Shown: positions 21,711 through 28,300 of the stretch, piece by piece
How the letters are laid out: each line of letters starts with the position of its first letter
Position numbering within the stretch: position 1 is the stretch's first letter
NCBI GenBank assembly: GCA_964482435.1
Contig: CAYZXL010000063.1
Location: 1-28,300 of the forward strand
DNA: 28,300 nt
From: CAYZXL01 sp964482435
GTDB lineage: Bacteria; Auribacterota; JABMQX01
Direction: 5' to 3'
The notes under the pieces: model-generated
What the model was told of the DNA's origin: nothing
Databases searched by the model: none
What the model saw: the letters and a program-made list of their open reading frames with translations, nothing else
Program-made: the position numbers and the translations under genes

Positions 21711-23597
21711 ATGAAAGACTCAATTCCATCGAGCAGGACAAAATTCGTCGTGGGTGTACTGGCATGGCTGTTGTTAGCGTTTGATACAGTCGTACTGCTC
21801 GCAGCGGAGCGAGCGGTGGACGCGCTCACCGGGCCGCGGGTCATCAACGGGGTGCCGTACGGGAAGTTTACCGTTTACACCGTCGGCAAGACGCGCAGGC
21901 GCGAGCCTTACCCGAACGAAGTCGTCGGGGCTGCTCTTTCCGACCCGCGGACGTTCAATCCGTCAATCGCCAATGAGACCTCCTCGACGGACATTCTGCA
22001 ATACGTTTTTGAGGGGCTGACTATAGAGAATGGCGTGACGGCAAAGGTCGAGCCGGGGGTTGCTGAGAGCTGGGAATCGAGCGAAGATGGGCTTGTCTGG
22101 ACCTTCCACCTCCGGCGCGATGGCCGGTTCTCCGATGGCGAGCCGATCACCGCCGCCGACGTGCTTTTCTCCTACAACGACATCTGCTTCAACGAGAACA
22201 TCCCCGGCGTTGCGATGCGCGACATCTTCAAGATAGAAGGAAAGTACCCCCTCGTCGAGAAAATAGACGATTACGCCGTCAAAATCACCCTCCCCGCCAA
22301 GTTCGCTCCTTTCCTGAGAATGACCGCCGGCCTCGAGATTCTCCCGAAGCACATCCTCAAGAAAGTGGTGGATTCCGGCGACTACGCCGCCGCCTGGAAC
22401 GTCAGCACCGACCCGAAACAAATCGTCGGAACCGGCCCATTCAAGATTTCCGAGTACAAAAGTGGCGAGAGGATTGTCCTGACCGCAAACGAACATTACT
22501 GGTACAGGGACGCCGAAGGGCGGCAGTTCCCGCAGATCAAGAAGATGACTCTCCTCATTTGCCCGGACCTGAACACGATGATGGTTAAGTTCAAAGCCGG
22601 GCAGACCGACGGATACCCCGTCCGCGGCGAGGACTACGCACCCCTCCGAAGGCTCGCCATCGAGAACGATTTTTCCATGTATGACGGCGGAGTGCCCTTA
22701 GGAAGCGAGTTTCTGATGTTTAACCAGAACGCCGTAAGCGATGCGAGGGGGAGGTTCGGTGTCCCGAAGGAGAAGCAGGTCTGGTTTCGGGACCAGAAGT
22801 TCCGCGAGGCATGCGCATACGCCATTGACAGGGACACTCTTATCAATAACGTCCTCATGGGCGTCGGCGCGGTTCTCGACGCCGCGGAGCCTCCCTCCAA
22901 TCCGGTCTTCCACAATCCCAACGTGAAGAAATACCGTTACGACCTCGATAAGGCTCGCCGAATCCTGAAGGAGGCCGGCTACGTTGACCACGACGGCGAT
23001 GGGGTCGTTGAGAAACCGAAAGGCGTCCCGGTCAAGTTCATTCTCTCCACGAACACGGGAAACAACCAGAGAGTCAATACCGCTCAGGTCATCACCTCCG
23101 ACCTGCGAAAGCTGGGCATGGACGTGACCTTCTCCCCTCTTGAGTTCAACAACCTTGTCAGCAAGCTCCAGGTCAGCCTCGACTGGGACGCCATGGTCAT
23201 GGGACTGACCGGCTCACTCGACCCGCACTGGGGAAAAAACGTCTGGTCTTACGACGGCAGGACACATTTCTGGAACCAGAAGCCCCAGAGACCTTCCGAA
23301 GAGAGCCAGCTCGACCAATGGAACAGAATGGTCGCCGAATGGGAAACGGGCGTCAGGGATTGGGAGAAAGGGATTGGCGACCTTTTCGACAAGGGCGCGC
23401 AGGAGATGGACGAGGAAAAGAGAGTCAAGTTTTACTGGCAATGGCAGGAAATCGTCGCCGAGCAGCTCCCGATGATTATGGCCGTTACACCAGAATACCT
23501 CGTCGGCGTCCGAAACAAGTTCATCAACCTCAAACCGACTCCGCTTGCACGGCGCATTTTCCACAACGCCGATAGAGAGCTTATGATAAAGCCGTGA
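21711..23597 (+). CDS. Peptide ABC transporter substrate-binding protein (SBP family 5)
   Basis: 628-residue exported family-5 solute-binding protein. An N-terminal hydrophobic signal (FVVGVLAWLLLAFDTVVLLAA) is followed by the domain: DPRTFNPSIANETSSTDILQYVFEGL, then AESWESSEDGLVWTFHLRRDGRFSDGEPITAADVLFSY, GTGPFKISEYKSGERIVL and the ATSIDRD-like FREACAYAIDRDTLINNVL. It binds oligopeptides or similar ligands outside the membrane and hands them to the permease pair. GGGAGG about 5 nt upstream fixes the start. The decayed inverted-repeat unit starts 10 nt after its stop, followed by the DppB-like and DppC-like permeases. No ATPase gene is in the window. Confidence 0.95.
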   Translation: MKDSIPSSRTKFVVGVLAWLLLAFDTVVLLAAERAVDALTGPRVINGVPYGKFTVYTVGKTRRREPYPNEVVGAALSDPRTFNPSIANETSSTDILQYVFEGLTIENGVTAKVEPGVAESWESSEDGLVWTFHLRRDGRFSDGEPITAADVLFSYNDICFNENIPGVAMRDIFKIEGKYPLVEKIDDYAVKITLPAKFAPFLRMTAGLEILPKHILKKVVDSGDYAAAWNVSTDPKQIVGTGPFKISEYKSGERIVLTANEHYWYRDAEGRQFPQIKKMTLLICPDLNTMMVKFKAGQTDGYPVRGEDYAPLRRLAIENDFSMYDGGVPLGSEFLMFNQNAVSDARGRFGVPKEKQVWFRDQKFREACAYAIDRDTLINNVLMGVGAVLDAAEPPSNPVFHNPNVKKYRYDLDKARRILKEAGYVDHDGDGVVEKPKGVPVKFILSTNTGNNQRVNTAQVITSDLRKLGMDVTFSPLEFNNLVSKLQVSLDWDAMVMGLTGSLDPHWGKNVWSYDGRTHFWNQKPQRPSEESQLDQWNRMVAEWETGVRDWEKGIGDLFDKGAQEMDEEKRVKFYWQWQEIVAEQLPMIMAVTPEYLVGVRNKFINLKPTPLARRIFHNADRELMIKP

Positions 23598-23606
23598 GAA
23601 GCGAGA

Positions 23607-24052
23607 ACCGCAGAGAGCGCGGAGACCGCGGGGATGCGACACAATCTCAATGGGATTACTGGGCGGGTAGTCGGCGCCGCGGTGGCGTCGCACCGTGAGC
23701 TGGGCCCGGGTTCGCTGGAATCGGCCTGCGAGGATTGCCTCGCTTTCGAGCTCATGCAGCGCGGCCTGGCCGTTGAGCGGCAGAAAATCTGGCGGTGATT
23801 AGCGAGAGACGAGGGTTGACTGCGGCTACCGGGTTGACCCCCTCGTCGAGAAACAGGTCGTCGTCGAACCCAAGGCCGTCGAGGACCTCGAGCCAGAACA
23901 TGACGCGCAGTTATTGTCCTATCTAAAGCCTTCAGGCTGTAAGGTAGGGTCCCTGACTGACTTCAATGTCAAGGTCCTAAAGGATGGCATCCGCAGACTC
24001 GTTTATGGGCTGGAAGAATAGGCTGCTCCGCGTTCTCCGCGCACTCAGCGGT
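23607..24052. mobile_element. Inverted-repeat unit with decayed GxxExxY gene
   Basis: Left arm 23607-23633 (ACCGCAGAG and on, with CGCGGAG copies) and right arm 24026-24052 (CTCCGCGTTCTCCGCGC and on) are reverse complements at about 23 of 27 positions. The gene starts at the base after the left arm, as in the unit at 25041. The enclosed GxxExxY gene is broken. The unit begins 10 nt after the SBP stop and ends inside the reading frame of the DppB-like permease. No target-site duplication is visible. Confidence 0.75.
23634..24021 (+). pseudogene. Decayed GxxExxY (PD-(D/E)XK-like) gene
   Basis: From ATG 23634 it reads GAAVASHRELGPGSLESACEDCLAFEL, close to the intact gene at 25069, then meets TGA at 23796 after QKIWR. 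After a frame change it resumes as CGYRVDPLVEKQVVVEPKAV, EHDAQLLSYLKPSGCKVG and DFNVKVLKDGIRRLVYGLEE, stopping at 24019-24021. The Tyr of GxxExxY is now Cys, and the nuclease motif reads E-P-K instead of E-L-K. It is a degenerate paralogue, older than the intact copy or under relaxed constraint. Confidence 0.88.
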
Positions 24053-25033
24053 AAGGGTTTCCTCCCGTGGAGGTACATTCTCGTCCGGGTCCTCCAGATG
24101 GTCCCGACTCTTTTAGGGATTTCGCTGATAAGCTTCATCATCATCCAGATTGCTCCTCTCGATTTCACTGCCCAGTACCGCCTCAATCCTCAGTTCAGCG
24201 AGCAGACTCTTAAGGAGCTAATCCACCGTTACGCCCTCGACAAGCCGGTCATCGTCCAGTATTTCCGCTGGCTGTGGAACGCCCTCCGCCTCGATCTCGG
24301 CGAATCAACGATGTCCCCGGGGGCAAGAGTCCTTGACCTCATCGCCCCGTGCGCGATGATCACTCTCAAGCTTTCGCTCTTAGCGATGTTTTTCACGTGG
24401 CTTATTTCGATCCCCCTCGGCGTATATTGCGCAATAAGGCAGTATTCCCTTTCCGATAAGCTCATATCCGTCCTTGCTTTCGTCGGGATGTCCCTTCCCA
24501 CTTTTCTCATCGCGTTCCTCCTTCTGATGCTCGCCGCAAATGTGAGCTGGTTGCCGGTCGGCGACGTGACAAGCATCGACTATGCAAAACTTCCTTTCTG
24601 GGGGAGGGTTCTCGACTACCTCTGGCACATGATATTGCCTGCAAGCGTGATGGTTTTCAGCGGCGTCGCAGGCTTGATGCGAATCATGCGTGGAAACGTG
24701 CTTGAGGTGAAGAGAGCCCAGTACGTCACGACAGCGAGGGCCAAGGGGCTTTCGTCGCGGAAGGTCATCTTCAAGCACATCCTGCGAAACGCGATCAATC
24801 CGATGGTCACGATATTCGGATACGAGTTGTCCGCCCTCCTCAGCGGCGTCGCACTGACGGAGATCATCCTGAACTACAAGGGCATGGGGCACTTGATGCT
24901 CCGGGCTGTCCTGAGCCAGGATATGTACCTGACCATGGGAGACCTGATGATGAGTTCGGTCCTCCTCCTGGTTGGTAACTTGCTCGCAGATATTCTGTTA
25001 GCCGTCGTGGACCCAAGAATCAAGGTTGCATAA
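23984..25033 (+). CDS. DppB-like ABC transporter permease
   Basis: 349 residues. Peptide-type permease subunit: YILVRVLQMVPTLLGISLISFIIIQIAP is the classic DppB/OppB first helix, followed by DKPVIVQYFRWLWNALRLDLGES, the EAA loop QYVTTARAKGLSSRKVIFKHILRN and NLLADILLAVVDPRIK. It partners a DppC-type subunit. The first 30 residues are not from the family: the only start codons (23984, 24005) lie in the decayed GxxExxY gene, and residues about 15-24 are translated right-arm repeat. GGAGG follows at 25034-25038, right after the stop. Confidence 0.92.
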   Translation: MASADSFMGWKNRLLRVLRALSGKGFLPWRYILVRVLQMVPTLLGISLISFIIIQIAPLDFTAQYRLNPQFSEQTLKELIHRYALDKPVIVQYFRWLWNALRLDLGESTMSPGARVLDLIAPCAMITLKLSLLAMFFTWLISIPLGVYCAIRQYSLSDKLISVLAFVGMSLPTFLIAFLLLMLAANVSWLPVGDVTSIDYAKLPFWGRVLDYLWHMILPASVMVFSGVAGLMRIMRGNVLEVKRAQYVTTARAKGLSSRKVIFKHILRNAINPMVTIFGYELSALLSGVALTEIILNYKGMGHLMLRAVLSQDMYLTMGDLMMSSVLLLVGNLLADILLAVVDPRIKVA

Positions 25034-25040
25034 GGAGGTT

Positions 25041-25547
25041 CACCGCAGAGAACGCAGAGGACGCAGAGATGGGAAGGGAGATAAATCGAATCACGGAAAG
25101 CATCATAGGCGCGGCGCTGGCGGTTCATCGGGAACTCGGTCCTGGCCTGCTGGAGTCCGCCTACGAGGCGTGCCTGGCTTTTGAGTTGGCTGAGCGTGGA
25201 CTGACCTTTGAGAAGCAAAAGGGCATGCCCCTGACTTACCGCGGCGCAAAGATAGACTGCGGGTACCGGATAGACTTCCTCGTCGAGAGAGAAGTAGTGA
25301 TCGAGCTAAAGGCTGTGGACAGGCTTGAGCCAATTCACGAGGCACAGCTTCTGTCTTATTTGAGACTGTCCGGGTGCAAGGTCGGACTGTTGATCAACTT
25401 CAATGTCATGAAACTCAGAGATGGGATCCGGCGTCTTGTGCTTGGCCTGCACGAAATCGAGCCGCACCCACCACGGAGAACGCACAAGTGAGCATAAGGC
25501 CTGGGATAACAAGTGCTGCCTCTGCGCTCTCTGCGCCCTCTGCGGTG
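25041..25547. mobile_element. Intact inverted-repeat unit carrying a GxxExxY gene
   Basis: 507-nt unit. Left arm 25041-25068 and right arm about 25520-25547 start and end with perfect reverse complements, CACCGCAGAG and CTCTGCGGTG, and match at about 24 of 28 positions overall. Each arm is three CGCAGAG heptamers at 9-nt spacing. The gene's ATG follows the left arm directly. The unit sits between the SD GGAGG (25034-25038) and the ATG (25554) of the next permease. Joining the flanks gives GGAGG-TT-AGTCAA-ATG, an 8-nt spacing. No target duplication is visible. Not a known IS; the gene is not a transposase. Confidence 0.8.
25069..25491 (+). CDS. GxxExxY protein (PD-(D/E)XK nuclease-like)
   Basis: 140 residues. 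VHRELGPGLLESAYEACLAFEL contains the name-giving G-L-L-E-S-A-Y. CGYRIDFLVEREVVIELKAV carries the Asp and E-L-K pair of a PD-(D/E)XK fold, and HEAQLLSYLRLSGCKVGLLINFNV completes the family. Members are small predicted nucleases of unknown biological role. The ATG lies directly behind the left repeat arm, whose GAGGACGCAGAG may serve as SD. The stop overlaps an in-frame GTG (25488) of the next permease frame as GTGA, so that permease could also start there. The gene is intact, unlike its relative at 23634. Confidence 0.92.
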   Translation: MGREINRITESIIGAALAVHRELGPGLLESAYEACLAFELAERGLTFEKQKGMPLTYRGAKIDCGYRIDFLVEREVVIELKAVDRLEPIHEAQLLSYLRLSGCKVGLLINFNVMKLRDGIRRLVLGLHEIEPHPPRRTHK

Positions 25548-25553
25548 AGTCAA

Positions 25554-26645
25554 ATGCCCACGGCACGGTCGCCGTGGAAGATTGCCATGAGGCGCCTCCG
25601 CCGCCACAAGTTAGCGATAGCAGGACTGGTAGTTCTCGTCCTGCTGTACCTGACTGCACTCTTCGCCGATTTCATCGCCCCCTACCGCTATGACACCGAG
25701 GACAGGCAAAGACCATACCTTTCCCCCGACAAAATCCGTTTCCACGACGAGAAAGGTTTCTCCTTGCGGCCGTTCGTCTTCCAGCGGACCAGCGAGCTTT
25801 ACCTCGGCGAGCGCATCGAGAAAATTGACAGCGGGAAGCGCTTCTACGTCAAATTCCTCGTCAGGGGCGACCCTTACAGATTTCTCGGTCTTGTCCCCTC
25901 CGGGCTTCACCTCTTCGGAACGGACGCCGCAAGCGGCATCCACCTCCTCGGGACGGACTGGAACGGCCGCGATATCTTCTCCCGAATCTGCCACGGCGCG
26001 AGGGTCTCGCTCACCATCGGACTGATCGGCGTGTTCATCTCCTTCACGCTCGGTTTGCTAATTGGGGGCATCTCCGGTTATTTTGGCGGCGTCACCGACA
26101 CCCTCCTCATGCGCCTCGTCGAGCTTTTGATGTCCTTTCCCTCGTTCTTCCTCCTCCTTTCCCTGACAGCCGCTCTCCCCCGCGACATCACCTCCACCCA
26201 GCGATACATCCTCATCGTCGTAATCCTGTCGTTTCTTGGCTGGCCTGGTCTTGCTCGCGTCATCAGAGGAATGGTTCTGTCAATAAAGGAAGAAGAATAC
26301 GCTCTCGCCGCAAAAGCCGTCGGCGCCGGCAGCCTCAAAATCATCGTCCGACACATTTTGCCCAACACTTTTTCCTACGCCATCGTCGCCGCGACTCTTC
26401 GGATTCCCGGCTACATCATTGGCGAATCGGCTCTTTCATTGCTTGGCTTAGGAATCAACGAGCCTCAGCCGAGCTGGGGAAACATGCTCTCCCAGGCCAT
26501 GAGCCCCGGCAACCTCGAGCAGTACCCGTGGATTATCGTCCCCGGCTTTTTCATCTTTTTTGCAATCATGGCGTTCAACCTCCTCGGCGACGGGTTGCGC
26601 GACGCCTTCGACCCAAAGGGCCTTACGGGCGCAGGGAAGAGCTGA
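25554..26645 (+). CDS. DppC-like ABC transporter permease
   Basis: 363 residues from ATG 25554. One membrane helix (KLAIAGLVVLVLLYLTALFADFIAPY) is followed by an unusually long extracytoplasmic insert of about 110 residues (to HLFGTDAASGIHLLGTD), then GTDWNGRDIFSRICHGARVSLTIG and five more helices, the EAA loop EYALAAKAVGAGSLKIIVRHILPN and the end NLLGDGLRDAFDPKGLTG. The start is uncertain because the upstream SD is separated by the inserted GxxExxY unit; GTG 25545 or GTG 25488 (overlapping the GxxExxY stop) could serve instead. It forms the permease pair with the DppB-like gene. Confidence 0.92.
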   Translation: MPTARSPWKIAMRRLRRHKLAIAGLVVLVLLYLTALFADFIAPYRYDTEDRQRPYLSPDKIRFHDEKGFSLRPFVFQRTSELYLGERIEKIDSGKRFYVKFLVRGDPYRFLGLVPSGLHLFGTDAASGIHLLGTDWNGRDIFSRICHGARVSLTIGLIGVFISFTLGLLIGGISGYFGGVTDTLLMRLVELLMSFPSFFLLLSLTAALPRDITSTQRYILIVVILSFLGWPGLARVIRGMVLSIKEEEYALAAKAVGAGSLKIIVRHILPNTFSYAIVAATLRIPGYIIGESALSLLGLGINEPQPSWGNMLSQAMSPGNLEQYPWIIVPGFFIFFAIMAFNLLGDGLRDAFDPKGLTGAGKS

Positions 26646-26749
26646 AATCGTGTTGGGGAGATAGCTCGTAAGACACAGAAGGAGGCACCGAGCGCGCGTT
26701 TAGCTGCAACGCCCGTGGGTATAGGCGGGGGGCCGTAGCTCGTTCGAGT

Positions 26750-26971
26750 TCACCGGCCGAGACCCTCTAAGGTCTTTCGATGCTCGCTGATTGAGAGGCC
26801 CGCCAGCCTGTGGATTTGTTGGAGCCGCTCACGATCGAGCGGGCGGGGCAGAAGAAGTATCTCGTCGCCGACCTGCACCGCCTCATACTCGTGTCCCTCA
26901 GCGACCTCCTGAAAAGTGTCCGGCATGGTGAGCAGGCAGTTCTTTCGCTTGACGATTCCCAGGTATTTCAT
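26750..26971 (-). CDS. Small antitoxin-like protein (AbrB-type N-terminus?)
   Basis: 73 residues. GIVKRKNCLLTMPDTFQEVAEGHEYEAVQVGDEILLLP resembles a swapped-hairpin or AbrB/MazE-like DNA-binding domain seen in antitoxins, with a basic, helical C-terminus (DRERLQQIHRLAGLSI, EHRKTLEGLGR) that could bind a toxin. GGAGGTGA on the minus strand lies 8 nt before the ATG, which supports a real gene. No toxin gene follows in either direction. It lies antisense between the permease end and a duplicated permease fragment. Confidence 0.65.
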   Translation of the reverse strand: MKYLGIVKRKNCLLTMPDTFQEVAEGHEYEAVQVGDEILLLPRPLDRERLQQIHRLAGLSISEHRKTLEGLGR

Positions 26972-27042
26972 CCGACCTTCACCTCCAGGCTCTTAGGATA
27001 GCCCGGCCCCTATCCGGGGTCAACGCAATTTCCGAGCTGTCC

Positions 27043-27105
27043 CTCATGGGCGACGGCCTCCGCCACGCCTTCGACCCGAAGGGCTTGACCTCCACCGGAA
27101 AATGA
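27043..27105 (+). pseudogene. Fragment of a DppC-like permease 3' end
   Basis: The frame reads LMGDGLRHAFDPKGLTSTGK then TGA, matching the last residues of the permease at 25554-26645 (LLGDGLRDAFDPKGLTGAGK) at 16 of 20. Nothing of the upstream protein is found. It is the left-over of a second copy, separated from the first by 400 nt that hold the antitoxin-like gene. Confidence 0.85.
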
Positions 27106-27111
27106 TAGAAT
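27085..27111 (+). promoter_or_regulatory. Possible promoter of mscL
   Basis: TTGACC (27085-27090), a 15-nt spacer and TAGAAT (27106-27111). The -10 lies in ATGATAGAATG, identical to that of the promoter at 3214-3242. The short spacer weakens it. It overlaps the permease fragment. Confidence 0.35.
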
Positions 27112-27179
27112 GAGCGGCAGAATCACTATCCTTGGATGGCCCGTCGTAACGTTCGCTCACTCGGAAAGGAGGTAGGGAT

Positions 27180-27635
27180 ATGCTTAAGGAATTCAAAGAA
27201 TTTGCGATGAGAGGAAATGTCATTGACATGGCGATTGGGATAATTATCGGCGCAGCCTTTGGCGCCATCGTAGGGTCAGTCGTCACTGACGTCATCATGC
27301 CGCCCATCGGACTTCTTTTAGGCAACGTTGATTTCTCAAACCTCTTCGTCGTCCTGAAAGAAGGGAAGGCCGCGGGACCGTACCCGTCTCTCGCCGATGC
27401 GCAGAAGGCGGCCGCGGTGACCGTCAACTACGGCCTCTTCGTCAATGCGGTCATCAAGTTTGTCGTAGTCGCCTTCGCGACGTTCTTCCTCGTGCGCAGT
27501 GTTAACAAGCTCAAGCGACAAGAGAAAGTCGCACCAGCCGCCCCAACGACGAAAGAGTGCCAGTATTGCCTCTCGATGATTCCCGTCAAGGCGACGCGTT
27601 GCCCGCACTGCACATCACAGCTCGCGGCAGCGTGA
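27180..27635 (+). CDS. mscL: Large-conductance mechanosensitive channel with zinc-ribbon tail
   Basis: 151 residues. Pentameric inner-membrane channel that opens at high tension to release solutes during hypo-osmotic shock. The N-terminal block FKEFAMRGNVIDMAIGIIIGAAFGAIVGSVVTDVIMPPIG is typical of MscL TM1, with a second helix at about 86-107. The C-terminus carries ECQYCLSMIPVKATRCPHCTSQ, two CxxC pairs forming a small zinc ribbon. AAAGGAGGT a few bases upstream of the ATG gives a strong SD. It reads from the possible promoter at 27085 and stands alone. Confidence 0.97.
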   Translation: MLKEFKEFAMRGNVIDMAIGIIIGAAFGAIVGSVVTDVIMPPIGLLLGNVDFSNLFVVLKEGKAAGPYPSLADAQKAAAVTVNYGLFVNAVIKFVVVAFATFFLVRSVNKLKRQEKVAPAAPTTKECQYCLSMIPVKATRCPHCTSQLAAA

Positions 27636-27722
27636 GGAAAAACTGAGACAGGATTACAGGATAGACGGGGTAGTCCTCCCGCAGCGCGAAGGCGGGGCGG
27701 CGGGTCAGTGCCGAAACCCGAG

Positions 27723-28300
27723 CTATGGCTTCGCCTTCCGTACCCTTGCCGCCCGATCGGAATATTCCTTCGCCAGGTCGGGCTTGTTCATCCTGCGGTA
27801 CATCTCCGCCATGTTCTCGAGGGCCGTCGCCACGTTGGGATGCTCGGGCCCGAAAGCTTTGTCCAAGACCGCCAGGGCGCGCTTGTAGAGCGGCTCCGCA
27901 GCCGCGTACTTGCCCTGCGAGCAGTAGAGTCCCGCCAGGTTGTTCAGGTCGGTTGCAACGCCCGGATGATTGGGCCCGAGCGCCTTTTCATCAATCGCCA
28001 GGGCGCGCTTGAAGAGCGGCTCGGCAGCCGCGTACTTCCCTTGCGCCCTGTACAGCGCCGCCAGGTTGTTCAAGGAGGTCGCTACGTTGGGATGGTCGGG
28101 CCCGAGGGCTTTCTCCCAGATCGCCAGGGCGCGCTTGTAGAGCGGCCCCGCCGCCGCGTACTTGCCCTGCGAGCAGTAGAGTCCCGCCAGGTTGTTCAGG
28201 TCGGTTGCAACGCCCGGATGATTGGGCCCGAGCGCCTTTTCATCAATCGCCAGGGCGCGCTTGTAGAGCGGCTCCGCTTCGGCGTACTTCCCCTGCGCCC
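27723..28300 (-). CDS. TPR-repeat protein, partial (5' end outside window)
   Basis: The frame is open on the minus strand from the window edge to a stop at 27723; 192 residues are visible. It holds about four and a half kinesin-light-chain-type TPRs of 42 residues (LNNLAALYRAQGKYAAAEPLFKRALAIDEKAL, then GPNHPGVAT), ending in a diverged copy (ENMAEMYRRMNKPDLAKEY) and a basic tail. TPRs bind partner proteins; the full architecture and any effector domain are outside the window. Alternate units are nearly identical at the DNA level with a period of 252 nt (two units). Confidence 0.93.
   Translation of the reverse strand, partial: AQGKYAEAEPLYKRALAIDEKALGPNHPGVATDLNNLAGLYCSQGKYAAAGPLYKRALAIWEKALGPDHPNVATSLNNLAALYRAQGKYAAAEPLFKRALAIDEKALGPNHPGVATDLNNLAGLYCSQGKYAAAEPLYKRALAVLDKAFGPEHPNVATALENMAEMYRRMNKPDLAKEYSDRAARVRKAKP

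Noticed and set aside
25041..25547. CRISPR array reading of the CGCAGAG repeats
   Set aside because: Heptamers at 9-nt spacing, in inverted pairs, leave no room for spacers, and there are no cas genes.
26720..26760. tRNA-like stretch containing TTCGAGTTC
   Set aside because: No acceptor stem, anticodon arm or 3' pairing could be formed; only a T-loop-like chance match.

Overview
The window is GC-rich bacterial DNA (around 58% by eye), gene-dense on both strands, with Shine-Dalgarno (SD)-led genes, occasional TTG or GTG starts and bacterial lipoprotein signal peptides. The taxon cannot be fixed from sequence alone. The mixture seen here (LamG protein with a verrucomicrobial/planctomycete-style C-terminus, kinesin-light-chain-type TPRs, many HEPN/MNT and RelE modules, GxxExxY genes with flanking CGCAGAG repeats) fits an uncultivated, probably two-membrane lineage of the PVC/FCB or candidate-phylum kind. 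That is an inference. No tRNA, rRNA or CRISPR array was recognised.

Layout. 1-1.9 kb: two VOC (glyoxalase-fold) proteins and a flavodoxin-fold quinone reductase, each followed by a long structured spacer. 2.0-3.1 kb: dprA. 3.2-5.2 kb: a strong sigma70-type promoter drives two lipoproteins and a papain-like cysteine protease, coupled by ATGA overlaps. 5.4-7.1 kb: two tandem MNT-HEPN (MntA/HepT-type) toxin-antitoxin modules, then a decayed copy of the 3' end of the protease gene. 7.2-11.3 kb: LamG protein, GNAT acetyltransferase, an inverted-repeat element and an MFS transporter. 11.5-12.9 kb: an accessory patch with a truncated nucleotidyltransferase and its small partner, a retropepsin-like protein and a gene frameshifted in a G7 run. 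12.9-18.2 kb, minus strand: GT4 glycosyltransferase, def, a DUF1189-like membrane protein, fmt and a FecCD/BtuC-type permease with an internal duplication. 18.3-26.6 kb: a peptide ABC transporter region (orphan DppC-like permease, solute-binding protein, DppB-like and DppC-like permeases; no ATPases in the window), broken up by an ORF6N pseudogene, a second retropepsin-like protein, a RelE-type module and two GxxExxY units. 26.7-27.1 kb: antitoxin-like gene and a permease 3'-end fragment. 27.2-27.6 kb: mscL. The end holds part of a TPR protein.

The most interesting signal is a family of inverted-repeat units whose arms are built of about three 9-nt-spaced copies of a heptamer (CGCAGAG-type, ACAGGAT-type, and a degenerate GCGTCTT-type). 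Two units carry a GxxExxY (PD-(D/E)XK-like) gene, one intact and one decayed, and both sit at the 5' ends of permease genes. Removing the intact unit in silico brings an SD to 8 nt from the next permease's ATG. The decayed unit appears to supply the N-terminal codons of the other permease. Smaller gene-less units of the same design lie elsewhere. This looks like a mobile or mobilisable repeat system with a nuclease-like passenger. Other notable items are the protease duplication broken by a toxin-antitoxin module, the duplicated transmembrane block in the FecCD permease, and two homopolymer frameshifts.
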